From NCBI GenBank assembly GCA_040757335.1, contig JBFLXB010000011.1, forward strand, positions 23,047 through 87,046: a DNA stretch of 64,000 nucleotides. Reading direction: 5' to 3'. How positions within the stretch are numbered: position 1 is the first letter of the stretch; each line of letters opens with the position of its first letter. Positions 55,059 to 62,684 of this stretch are shown one piece after another. The notes under the pieces were generated by a model, which did no database searches, was not told where the DNA came from, and worked only from the letters and a program-made list of their open reading frames with translations. This stretch comes from Nitrospirota bacterium. Lineage in GTDB: Bacteria; Nitrospirota; Nitrospiria; 2-01-FULL-66-17. The translations under genes and the position numbers were made by a program.

Positions 55059-55074
55059 GTATTCGACGCCCGCG

Positions 55075-55950
55075 TCACCACGGTGCCCGCCTGAGCACCC
55101 GTACCACCCACCGCCGCCACGGCGGCGACACCTCGTCGCACGCCTTGGCCGCTTCCGCGCGGGTCGCGAACGTCCCGAACACGGTCGGTCCACTCCCCGA
55201 CATACGCGCCACCCCGGCCCCGGCCTTGAGGAGCTGCGTTTTGATCTCCTCGATCACCGGGTACCTCGCGGCGCTGACCCGCTCGAGGTCATTCGGTATC
55301 GACCACACAGCCGCTGGAGGGGCCGGAGAGAAACGGCCCATTCTATAAATGGGCTTCTCATTTGTCAATTGGACGGTCTTGTCGAGCGTCTCGAATGCCC
55401 ATTTGGTGGAGACGGAAAACCCGGGATTGACGAGAACCGCCCAGCACGGTACCGGGCCCGACGCGGACGGTCCAAGAGCAGGCACCGGTGTGACGCGCTC
55501 GCCCCGACCAGTCACCCAGGCGGTGGGACCGAAGAAGAAAAACGGCACGTCGCTCCCCAGCGTCGAACCCAGTTGAGCCAACCGCTGCCGGGACCAGCGC
55601 AGTCCCCACAGCCGATTGAGACCGATCAGGACGGTCGCCGCATCACTGCTCCCGCCACCCAGACCAGCGCCCAAGGGAATGCGTTTCACCAACTGGATCG
55701 CCCCGCCTCGCGAGCAGTCAGCCGCTCGGGCCAACGCAAGGGCTGCTTCGTACGCGAGATTGCCCCGCTCACTGGGCAGATCCGCGCCTTCCACCCCCAG
55801 CGTGATGCCCTGTCGGCGCGGCCGAATCGTGACCTCGTCGTACAGGCCCACCATCTGAAACACGGATTCCAACTCGTGGTACCCGTCCGGCCTCCGGCCC
55901 AACACGCGCAGGCACAGGTTGATCTTGGCCGGCGCACGCAGCGCGATCAT
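55075..55950 (-). CDS. ispE: 4-diphosphocytidyl-2-C-methyl-D-erythritol kinase
   Basis: A 291-residue GHMP kinase of the MEP isoprenoid pathway. Motifs: APAKINLCLRVLGRRPDGYH, ELESVFQMVGLYDEV, the phosphate-binding IPLGAGLGGGSSDAAT, LGSDVPFFFFG and the C-terminal MSGSGPTVFGTF. ATG 55950 overlaps the stop of the upstream small gene (ATGA); the longer frame is an artefact over that gene. Confidence 0.96.
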   Translation of the reverse strand: MIALRAPAKINLCLRVLGRRPDGYHELESVFQMVGLYDEVTIRPRRQGITLGVEGADLPSERGNLAYEAALALARAADCSRGGAIQLVKRIPLGAGLGGGSSDAATVLIGLNRLWGLRWSRQRLAQLGSTLGSDVPFFFFGPTAWVTGRGERVTPVPALGPSASGPVPCWAVLVNPGFSVSTKWAFETLDKTVQLTNEKPIYRMGRFSPAPPAAVWSIPNDLERVSAARYPVIEEIKTQLLKAGAGVARMSGSGPTVFGTFATRAEAAKACDEVSPPWRRWVVRVLRRAPW

Positions 55951-56207
55951 CGACCAACCAACGCCTTCGACACCGAAAGGACCGTTCGGATCACCAGGGG
56001 CAACACCGCCAGGCCGATGCCCGCGGCGATGAACGCCCGACGCAGCCGCGTTTGCCGCGCGGTCCACGCATTTAGCCGGTCGCGATCCGCCATCCGATCG
56101 GACGGCCGCGGCCCGACTACCCGATCGTACAGCCATCGCAAGGGGAAGAAAATCAGCGAAAAATAGGCGAGCCAAACAGCGATGGAGATAAGTAAATCGC
56201 CCAGCAT
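55947..56207 (-). CDS. Small two-helix membrane protein, unknown
   Basis: An 86-residue protein with two hydrophobic segments, DLLISIAVWLAYFSLIFFPL (about 3-22) and FIAAGIGLAVLPLVIRTVLS (about 58-77), joined by a charged loop. No family recognised. ATG 56207 follows GGGGG by 8 nt, and the stop overlaps the ispE start, so it is coupled to ispE. It is divergent from the PPOX gene. Confidence 0.6.
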   Translation of the reverse strand: MLGDLLISIAVWLAYFSLIFFPLRWLYDRVVGPRPSDRMADRDRLNAWTARQTRLRRAFIAAGIGLAVLPLVIRTVLSVSKALVGR

Positions 56208-56286
56208 GGACAAGGCCCCCAGAGTCGGACTACGATAGCGCAGCCGAGCCGCAGGACGCAATCACGAATCGCCGAGGGGGCCTCCC

Positions 56287-56904
56287 ATGTCAGACCTTTA
56301 TCACGCCAACCACCGCCAACTCCAAGAACAGTTCGATACGGTGCGGCTGGCCGACCGCCTCAAACGTGACATCGTTCAAGATCACATTACGGAGGAAGAC
56401 AAGGCCTTTATCGAGAGCCAGGACATGTTTTTCCTGGCCACGGTGGACGAGCGCGGGCGGGCCAATTGTTCGTACAAGGGCGGGGAGCCGGGCTTTGTCC
56501 GCGTGGTGGACGAGCGCACCATCGCGTTCCCCAACTACGACGGGAACGGCATGTACCTTTCGATGGGCAACGTCGCGCAAACCGCCGAAGTCGGCTTGTT
56601 GTTCATCGACTTCGAACACCAGTCCCGGATGCGCCTGAACGGCAGGGCCGCCATCAGCCCCAACGACGAGTTGCTGGCGCGTTATCCCGAAGCCCAGTTC
56701 ATCGTCCGCGTCACGGTCCGCGAACTCTTTCCCAATTGCCCGCGTTACATCCACCGAATGCAGCGCGTCGCCCGCTCGCGCTTCGTGCCGAAAGCCGGAT
56801 GCACAACACCGGTGCCGAGTTGGAAGGCGGGGGATTGGGTCAGCGACGTCCTCCCGGAGAATGACCCGGCAAAGGATCGGTCCAAGGAAGTGCTGGATCG
56901 GTAG
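56287..56904 (+). CDS. Pyridoxamine-phosphate-oxidase-like (PPOX) flavin protein
   Basis: A 205-residue split-barrel protein. Residues 35-150 form the FMN-type barrel: DKAFIESQDMFFLATVDERG, CSYKGGEPGFVRVVDE, IAFPNYDGNGMYLSMGN, VGLLFIDFEHQSRMRLNGRA and the C-terminal NCPRYIHRM. These match the subgroup of PPOX proteins that act as flavin- or F420-linked oxidoreductases. The substrate cannot be told. The start is ATG 56287 after GAGGGGG. Alone on the plus strand, divergent from the ispE block. Confidence 0.88.
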   Translation: MSDLYHANHRQLQEQFDTVRLADRLKRDIVQDHITEEDKAFIESQDMFFLATVDERGRANCSYKGGEPGFVRVVDERTIAFPNYDGNGMYLSMGNVAQTAEVGLLFIDFEHQSRMRLNGRAAISPNDELLARYPEAQFIVRVTVRELFPNCPRYIHRMQRVARSRFVPKAGCTTPVPSWKAGDWVSDVLPENDPAKDRSKEVLDR

Positions 56905-56982
56905 TTCTGCTACCCCCGTCTCGGTCTCGACAATGCCAGATCTTCGCCGGTAAGGGGCTCGTCATCGGCTCAGGTTGTGTAG

Positions 56983-57579
56983 CTACCTCTGTGATGAGGC
57001 CCAGAGGTTCATGCGGAACTCAAAATATCCGAACTGAGATTTCTCTCGCCGGAAATTTGATGCTTCGAGGTATTCGGCGATCTTTGAATGAGTGTACGTG
57101 TCTTTATGGTCTTCGATTTCAACAGGGCTGACTAGCCTCAGCTTCGCCATCGTCTTCAACAGATAATCTGTCCACGCCGCCGGCGTCGTCAAGATAAAGA
57201 TACCTCCTGGTCTCAAGACGCGATAGACCTCCCCTAGCAGGGTTGGTAATCGTCTGGGCTCGACGTGTTCGAAAACCGCGAGCATAGTGACCACGTCGAA
57301 AAACTGATTCTTGAAGGGCAGCGCCTCGGAGCGATGAATATCAAAGCTGATGAGATACGTTTTGCTTTCAACACATTCCGCGGCCAACGCTTCGCTGACG
57401 ACTTGATCCACGCCGTATTTCTCACGAAACTGTGTGTGGAACAAGAAGTAGGGATGGGCCCCACACCCGATATCGAGCAGCCGCCCGCCCCGGTGGAGCT
57501 GGGGGATCAGTTGATTGGCCATCCTGGCCCGCTGTCTGGCTAAGAAGCCTTCGAGAAATCCGAATCCTCTAGTGGCCAT
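56983..57579 (-). CDS. SAM-dependent methyltransferase (Methyltransf_11-like)
   Basis: A 198-residue class I methyltransferase. Motif I is RLLDIGCGAHPYFLF. The acidic strand is VDQVVSEAL. Motif II is FFDVVTMLAVFEHVEP and motif III LRPGGIFILTTPAAW. The likely acceptor is a sugar or lipid given the next genes, but the fold does not fix it. Clearly lower GC than the chromosome around it. It is the 3' gene of a four-gene glycan-type block. Confidence 0.87.
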   Translation of the reverse strand: MATRGFGFLEGFLARQRARMANQLIPQLHRGGRLLDIGCGAHPYFLFHTQFREKYGVDQVVSEALAAECVESKTYLISFDIHRSEALPFKNQFFDVVTMLAVFEHVEPRRLPTLLGEVYRVLRPGGIFILTTPAAWTDYLLKTMAKLRLVSPVEIEDHKDTYTHSKIAEYLEASNFRREKSQFGYFEFRMNLWASSQR

Positions 57580-57651
57580 AGGTGCCTAAGCAGTTTGGGT
57601 CATTCGAACGAACCATTACCTCGTCAGGGACCTCATGCAAGCACTCACACC

Positions 57652-58338
57652 CTACCCCTTCATCAAGTTGTATTTGAGGATGCACCACAACGCGACGATC
57701 CCGTCCCGCCATCCGATCTTCTTGCCTTCACGATAGTCCCGGCCACTGTAAGAAATCCCGATCTCGTAAATCCTCCATTTCTTCTTCACGATCTTCGCAG
57801 TAAACTCCGGCTCGAACCCAAACCTGTTCTGCTCCAGCTTCATCTCCCTGATCACTTCGACCCGAAACATCTTGTAACACGTCTCCATGTCCGACAGATT
57901 GAGATTGGTAAACATGTTCGATAACAGCGTCAAGAATTTGTTCCCGATCGAGTGCCAAAATAACAGCACGCGACGCTCGTCGGAACTCAGGAACCGAGAC
58001 CCGTACACCACATCAGCCCGGCCGTCCAGGATTGGCTTGAGAAGGCGATGGTATTCCCGCGGGTTATACTCAAGATCGGCATCCTGGATCACCACGACGT
58101 CGCCTGTCACCTGTTCAAACCCGGTGCGTAGGGCCGCGCCCTTCCCTTTGTTCTTTTCATGGTAGAAGACCTTCACGCCCCCATCCGATACCGCCCGCAA
58201 ACGCTCGCGAGTTCCGTCGGTTGACCAATCGTCGACGACGATGATCTCCTTGTCGATCGCTACGTCCCGCACACTCTTGATAATTTGGGCAATCGTCGTG
58301 ACCTCGTTAAAAACTGGTATGATGACTGATAGTTTCAT
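57652..58338 (-). CDS. Family 2 glycosyltransferase (DPM1-like)
   Basis: A 228-residue GT-A fold enzyme like polyprenyl-phosphate mannosyl- or glucosyltransferases. The nucleotide-binding start is [18 protein letters not shown], then [27 protein letters not shown], the metal site [15 protein letters not shown] and [12 protein letters not shown]. It has no C-terminal membrane helices, so it is the short soluble form. It probably makes a lipid-linked sugar donor used by the adjacent GT-C-like protein. Lower GC than flanks. Confidence 0.92.
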   Translation of the reverse strand: MKLSVIIPVFNEVTTIAQIIKSVRDVAIDKEIIVVDDWSTDGTRERLRAVSDGGVKVFYHEKNKGKGAALRTGFEQVTGDVVVIQDADLEYNPREYHRLLKPILDGRADVVYGSRFLSSDERRVLLFWHSIGNKFLTLLSNMFTNLNLSDMETCYKMFRVEVIREMKLEQNRFGFEPEFTAKIVKKKWRIYEIGISYSGRDYREGKKIGWRDGIVALWCILKYNLMKG

Positions 58339-58363
58339 CGAACAAACCCCTCCCCGAGGACGG

Positions 58364-59743
58364 TCATTGCGGCGAGTTCGTAGCGCCCTCTCGTTGCCAT
58401 TTCCTGCCGAACGAGACGCCAGCGAGGTAGACGTAGCTCGGCATTGCCATCATGAGCGTTCGGTTGATCGACATCTGATTTTCGAGGAACTCGTAGTTGT
58501 CGGTAAACAGAAAGGCCGCCAGAATGGCGCCAAAGAACAACCAGACCGGAAGGGCGAGAAATCCGACCTCCGTCTTCCACCAGAGTGGCGCCAACAGCCA
58601 CACTGTGAGCAGGAAAAACGAGCCGAATAGATTAAAGCTGCCTTGGAGAAAGACGACCGCGAACAATCGGGGCAGTCCTTCGACGTGAAACGCAAGGCCC
58701 GCATTCGCCTCCGTCGGGGCGTAGGAAAGTCCGAGGTATGCCTTGAGGACGATCCAGGGAACAACCGGGCCGATCGCGATGGCGAGGTAGCTCACGGCGG
58801 ATAGCCACGCCACGCGCCCGGACCAAGCCGCTATCAAAACGGTGATCGTGAGCGCCGGGAGGATCAAGACAATGCCTTCATTCTTGGTAAAAAGGACGGC
58901 GGCAAGGAACAGCGCGGACACATGTCCGGAGAACGCGTCACGGGCGGTGATGTACTCAAAACAATAGATCAGACAGGCGGTAAGAAAGAACGTCACCAAC
59001 AAGTCAGCGTAGCCTGCGAAGGCATGATAAGTCATTAACGGAATGCTGACTGCGAAATACGCAAGGACCAGACCGCACCACCACCCTATTCTCTTGGACA
59101 GCCGCACCCAGATCATCCCGAACAGAAGGACGTAGGTCACGATTGAGTGAAAGGCAACGGCTGGGTCGCTCCACTTCCCCAGGAGCGTCGCCAACCACGC
59201 CCGGAAGAGTGATGGCCCCAACGGATAGTGCGCCATCTCCCCTCCCAGGAACGCATTGCTGTATGGATCCAAATCGAGTCGTCCGGTGGCGTGAAGGATC
59301 TTCGCTCGATAGTTCCAGTTGGCGACCGTGTCCCAAAAGTAGGCCGGAAACGAGAAGCCCTGGATAGACGCGAACACAAACTTTTCGATCACGAGAACGG
59401 CAACGATTCCAACGAGAAAAACTTGACCAGGCGAGCCGAGCGCGAGCATGTGAGGCGTGGAATTGCGCGGACGGCTCCAGCCGGAACGGTAGGCGTGAGC
59501 GATCCAAAGCGCAAATCCAAGACTGCCTCCGGCCAGGACAAGCCAGGCGGGAATGAGGCCGAGGTGGCCACCAGCGAGCAAAACAAGAAAGAGAGCCAGC
59601 GGGATCAATCCCAACGCAAGCGCCAATCCCAAGAGAAGGCGCTCGCCACTTCGGGCCTCCGTGGGACCCATCAGACGTAAGAGCCCATATCCCAAGAAGG
59701 TGAGTTCACCGAAGACCAGTGTGGCTCGAACGATGTCACTCAT
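58364..59743 (-). CDS. Polytopic GT-C-like membrane protein
   Basis: A 459-residue integral membrane protein with about eleven membrane helices. It has a large hydrophilic loop after helix four that includes KIWDT-like and [19 protein letters not shown], followed by [17 protein letters not shown]. That arrangement resembles the extracytoplasmic loop of GT-C glycosyltransferases (ArnT/PMT type), which use lipid-linked sugars. No named family. The stop of the upstream gene overlaps its ATG (ATGA). Lower GC than the chromosome; a partner of the GT2 enzyme is likely. Confidence 0.72.
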   Translation of the reverse strand: MSDIVRATLVFGELTFLGYGLLRLMGPTEARSGERLLLGLALALGLIPLALFLVLLAGGHLGLIPAWLVLAGGSLGFALWIAHAYRSGWSRPRNSTPHMLALGSPGQVFLVGIVAVLVIEKFVFASIQGFSFPAYFWDTVANWNYRAKILHATGRLDLDPYSNAFLGGEMAHYPLGPSLFRAWLATLLGKWSDPAVAFHSIVTYVLLFGMIWVRLSKRIGWWCGLVLAYFAVSIPLMTYHAFAGYADLLVTFFLTACLIYCFEYITARDAFSGHVSALFLAAVLFTKNEGIVLILPALTITVLIAAWSGRVAWLSAVSYLAIAIGPVVPWIVLKAYLGLSYAPTEANAGLAFHVEGLPRLFAVVFLQGSFNLFGSFFLLTVWLLAPLWWKTEVGFLALPVWLFFGAILAAFLFTDNYEFLENQMSINRTLMMAMPSYVYLAGVSFGRKWQREGATNSPQ

Positions 59744-60921
59744 CGTACGTTTTTGAAGATGAACGCGTCTTCGCCGAAGCGGCCGAACGGTATGACCTGA
59801 TCCGAGACCGGCGTCTCCTTCTCGCTCAACTGTCCATCGCGATACTGCATGTCGGGGTCCTGGAAGACGACCAAGTAGTCAGTATGGGCTTCCCGATCGA
59901 ACACAGGCCGTGGGAACAGAAAATACCGAGCCCTCACAAGAAAGGGCCGACTGCTGAAAAACCCGACTGAGCTCTCGGGAGGTACGATACTCTTTGTGGC
60001 GTCCATGAATTCGTAGAAATCGTCGAGTTCAAAATAGTGGTGCGGCCGCGGCGCAGTGCCCAGCGAGTAGTGGAATTCCGCTCGGAGCGTCTGCACGTGG
60101 TTGTATGTTTCGCGGAGGTCGTACAGCAGCCAGAGAATCAGAAACGTCAGAAAGCTAATGTAGAGCCAAGACGGTATCGGAGCGAACGGTCCGTAAGAAA
60201 GGGTTTCCCCACCAGGCCGCGAACCAGCACGACCAACCCGGTGCACGAGGAATATCACCACCACTATGACGAGAAAGAAGCACAGGAGCAGGAGCGCGAA
60301 AGGCATACCAAGCAGGTCCGCTCCCCCGACAACGTTGACTTTTGCTGGAGTGAGTAACTCTGGTATCCAAAACTGGGACCACGACGCGAGAAAACGACTC
60401 CACGAAGTGCTCCGAAGAAGCACCAGCCGCTTGATCTCGATCAACCCATGAGCACCGTCCCAGCCAAGAGCTATTTCCGAAACCCGATCCTTCCAAGAGG
60501 GATAACCGTCCAAACGGATCAAATATGTATGAAACGACCCGTCACGGTAGATTGATTGTTTAACAAAGTTAGACCTTTCAGGCCGCCCATTACCGCTTGG
60601 CTTCCAGACTAACCTAAGCCGGTGGATACGCGGGTCTGTCCTCATGGTAATTTCCAAGAGGTCATGTTCACGTGGATCGAGCTGGCCCTGAACGGGGAAG
60701 ACTAGGTAACTTTGAAACGAGGGATGAGCACCGGTTTGGACAACGACGGAATCAGAAGTCCTTCGGACCTGCTGAATTCCAACGAACGCGGCGCGATCTA
60801 GCCACGCAGGATCATCGAGCCTCAGCGGTGTTGCTGCCGTCGACCGAGGAATTGAGAGCAAGCAGACCGAATAGCACAATAGTATCGCCTTAAACGGGGC
60901 TGAGACGCCCGTTCGCGTCAC
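59740..60921 (-). CDS. Unknown membrane protein of the glycan block
   Basis: A 393-residue protein: signal-like N-terminus (AILLCYSVCLLSI), an extracytoplasmic domain of about 170 residues, then two membrane helices: LLGMPFALLLLCFFLVIVVV (about 207-226) and PSWLYISFLTFLILWLLYDL (about 255-275). A C-terminal domain follows with YFELDDFYEFMDATKSIVP and RYFLFPRPVFDREAHTDYLVVF, the latter resembling the C-terminal part of some polytopic glycosyltransferase-associated proteins. No family recognised. GTG 60921 has AAGGGGG five bases upstream. It is the first gene of the four-gene block and is coupled to the next (ATGA). Confidence 0.68.
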   Translation of the reverse strand: MTRTGVSAPFKAILLCYSVCLLSIPRSTAATPLRLDDPAWLDRAAFVGIQQVRRTSDSVVVQTGAHPSFQSYLVFPVQGQLDPREHDLLEITMRTDPRIHRLRLVWKPSGNGRPERSNFVKQSIYRDGSFHTYLIRLDGYPSWKDRVSEIALGWDGAHGLIEIKRLVLLRSTSWSRFLASWSQFWIPELLTPAKVNVVGGADLLGMPFALLLLCFFLVIVVVIFLVHRVGRAGSRPGGETLSYGPFAPIPSWLYISFLTFLILWLLYDLRETYNHVQTLRAEFHYSLGTAPRPHHYFELDDFYEFMDATKSIVPPESSVGFFSSRPFLVRARYFLFPRPVFDREAHTDYLVVFQDPDMQYRDGQLSEKETPVSDQVIPFGRFGEDAFIFKNVR

Positions 60922-61276
60922 GGCCGCCCCCTTACCCGCTTGGGACGACGCCCAACCATGCGACACCCTGCGTTCGCGTGCGGTCCCTCTCCCCGCATTG
61001 TTCAGACGGCCTGCGAAAAGGGTCCTTCAAGGTGAGGAACTGTTCTTCGGTTAGGGCGACTTGGTAGTAGCAAAGCACAACACCTGCGGTGATGGGATTG
61101 TGAATACGGATTCCGTGACCTCTCCTCGCTTCAGTTGGAGCTGCGCCTCCTCAACTTCCCTCATCCCGTGGGCGCCAGTATAGGAGTTCTCGCGCATCGC
61201 ATCAACGGGCTCTTGCCCCGCCCGCTGAACCCAGCGCGGATAGCGGCAAGCGCCAGCCTAATTGACGCACGAGAGC
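60922..61276 (-). other. Intergenic region with possible small or decayed gene
   Basis: About 355 nt between the glycan block and the pilR-like gene. On the minus strand a short frame (61051-61164, ATG to TAA, 37 residues; extended in frame to a TAG upstream) reads MREVEEAQLQLKRGEV and then an uncharged TESVFTIPSP region, which is unusually protein-like for this genome. It lacks a good ribosome-binding site and may be chance or a gene remnant. A promoter (see next entry) overlaps its extended start. Confidence 0.35.
61177..61205 (-). promoter_or_regulatory. Candidate promoter of the glycan block
   Basis: TTGATG (61200-61205) and TATACT (61177-61182), minus strand, 17-bp spacing, start near 61170. 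The leader to GTG 60921 would be about 250 nt. Confidence 0.55.
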
Positions 61277-62638
61277 CTATCGGATGCCGTACTTGCTCAA
61301 CCGGTACCGGAACGACCGGAAATCCAATCCCAGAAGGCTGGCGGCGTCTTTCTTCACGCCGTGTGTGCGCTGGAGCGCCTTGAGCAGAAAATCTCGTTCA
61401 ATGGTGGCGATCATGCCTTCGAGATCCACGCCGTCGGGAGGCAGCGACATCGGGATGGGGTCTTCGGTGGATCGCGGCAAGCACTCTCGGACCTGCTCCG
61501 GACCGATCGCTCCCGTGCCGGCGAGCGCGACGAGGCGCTCCATGACGTTCTCGAGCTCCCGCACGTTGCCCTTCCACTCCTGTTTGCTGAGCAGGTCGAT
61601 GGCTTCGGGTTCGATCCGGGCGATGGTTTTGCCCATCTCCTGGGTGAACTTTTGGAGAAAGGCTTCGACCAATAAGGGGATGTCTTCGGGTCGCTCGCGC
61701 AGCGGGGGCAGGTGGATCGGGATGACGTCCAACCGGTAGTAGAGGTCTTCTCGAAACCGACCGTCCGCGATGGCCTTTTCAAGATCCCGGTTCGTGGCCG
61801 CCACGATGCGGACGTCGATCTTCATGTCGCGGGTGCCGCCAACCCGGCGAAACTCTTTTTCCTGCAACACCCGCAAGAGTTTGACCTGAATCCCGAGCGG
61901 CGTCTCGCCGATTTCGTCCAAAAAGATCGTCCCGTCGTTGGCGATTTCGAACAGGCCCTCCTTGTTGCTGATCGCACCGGTGAACGACCCTTTCATGTGC
62001 CCGAACAGCTCGCTCTCCAGCAACGGTTCGGGCAACGCACTGCAGTTGACCGTCACGAACGGCCGCTCCCGCCGCCGGCTGTTGTAGTGGATGGCCCGCG
62101 CGACCAGTTCCTTGCCGGTCCCGCTTTCGCCGAAGATGAGGACGTTGCTGTTCGCGTCGGCGACTTTCCGAATCAGGTCGAGGACCTTGTTGAGCTTCTC
62201 GCTGCGCCCCACGATCTGCTCGAACGACGCGCGATCCTGGACCACCTGCTTGAGCCGGGTGTTCTCGTCCTGGAGCTGCTTGCGCTCCAGGGCGTTCTTG
62301 ACGAGCAACTTGACTTCGTCGATCTTGAACGGCTTGGTCAGATAGTCGTACGCGCCCTCGCGCATGGCCTCGACCGCGGTCTCGGTGGAGGCGAACGCCG
62401 TCATCATCAACACGATGGTGGACGGCGAGACCGCTTTTACGGCCTTGAGCAAGTCCAGGCCCGACAAACCCGGCATCTTGATGTCGGAGACGACCAGATC
62501 GTAGATCTCCTTGTCGATCAACGACAGGGCCTCGGGTCCGTGCGCCGCCACCGTGACGTCGTACCCTTCCTTTTTGAGCACGATCGAGAGAAACTCCCGC
62601 ATGCTTTTTTCGTCGTCGACAATCAGGACCCGCTGCAC
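61277..62638 (-). CDS. pilR: NtrC-family response regulator (PilR-like)
   Basis: A 453-residue sigma-54 activator. The receiver domain (1-120) has VLIVDDEKSM and the phospho-acceptor D52 in VVSDIKMPG. The AAA+ domain (about 145-375) has Walker A GESGTGKE, the sigma-54 contact loop GSFTGA, Walker B GTIFLDEIGE, RIVAATNRDLE, LYYRLDVIP and EWKGNVRELEN. A Fis-type HTH (KDAASLLGLDFRSFRYRLSKYGI split after R) ends the protein. GTG 62638 is chosen: the upstream part overlaps the kinase end without a receiver signature. Its partner kinase is the next gene upstream; control of pilin is the usual role of such pairs (inferred). Confidence 0.9.
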   Translation of the reverse strand: MQRVLIVDDEKSMREFLSIVLKKEGYDVTVAAHGPEALSLIDKEIYDLVVSDIKMPGLSGLDLLKAVKAVSPSTIVLMMTAFASTETAVEAMREGAYDYLTKPFKIDEVKLLVKNALERKQLQDENTRLKQVVQDRASFEQIVGRSEKLNKVLDLIRKVADANSNVLIFGESGTGKELVARAIHYNSRRRERPFVTVNCSALPEPLLESELFGHMKGSFTGAISNKEGLFEIANDGTIFLDEIGETPLGIQVKLLRVLQEKEFRRVGGTRDMKIDVRIVAATNRDLEKAIADGRFREDLYYRLDVIPIHLPPLRERPEDIPLLVEAFLQKFTQEMGKTIARIEPEAIDLLSKQEWKGNVRELENVMERLVALAGTGAIGPEQVRECLPRSTEDPIPMSLPPDGVDLEGMIATIERDFLLKALQRTHGVKKDAASLLGLDFRSFRYRLSKYGIR

Positions 62639-62684
62639 CGTTTCCCGCTCCCTTCCGTGTGGTTCACGCCATGCGACTAAAGAC

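Noticed and set aside
55951..56175. N-terminal extension of ispE over the small membrane gene
   Set aside because: Family start is at MIALRAPAKINL; extension has no similarity and overlaps a better gene.
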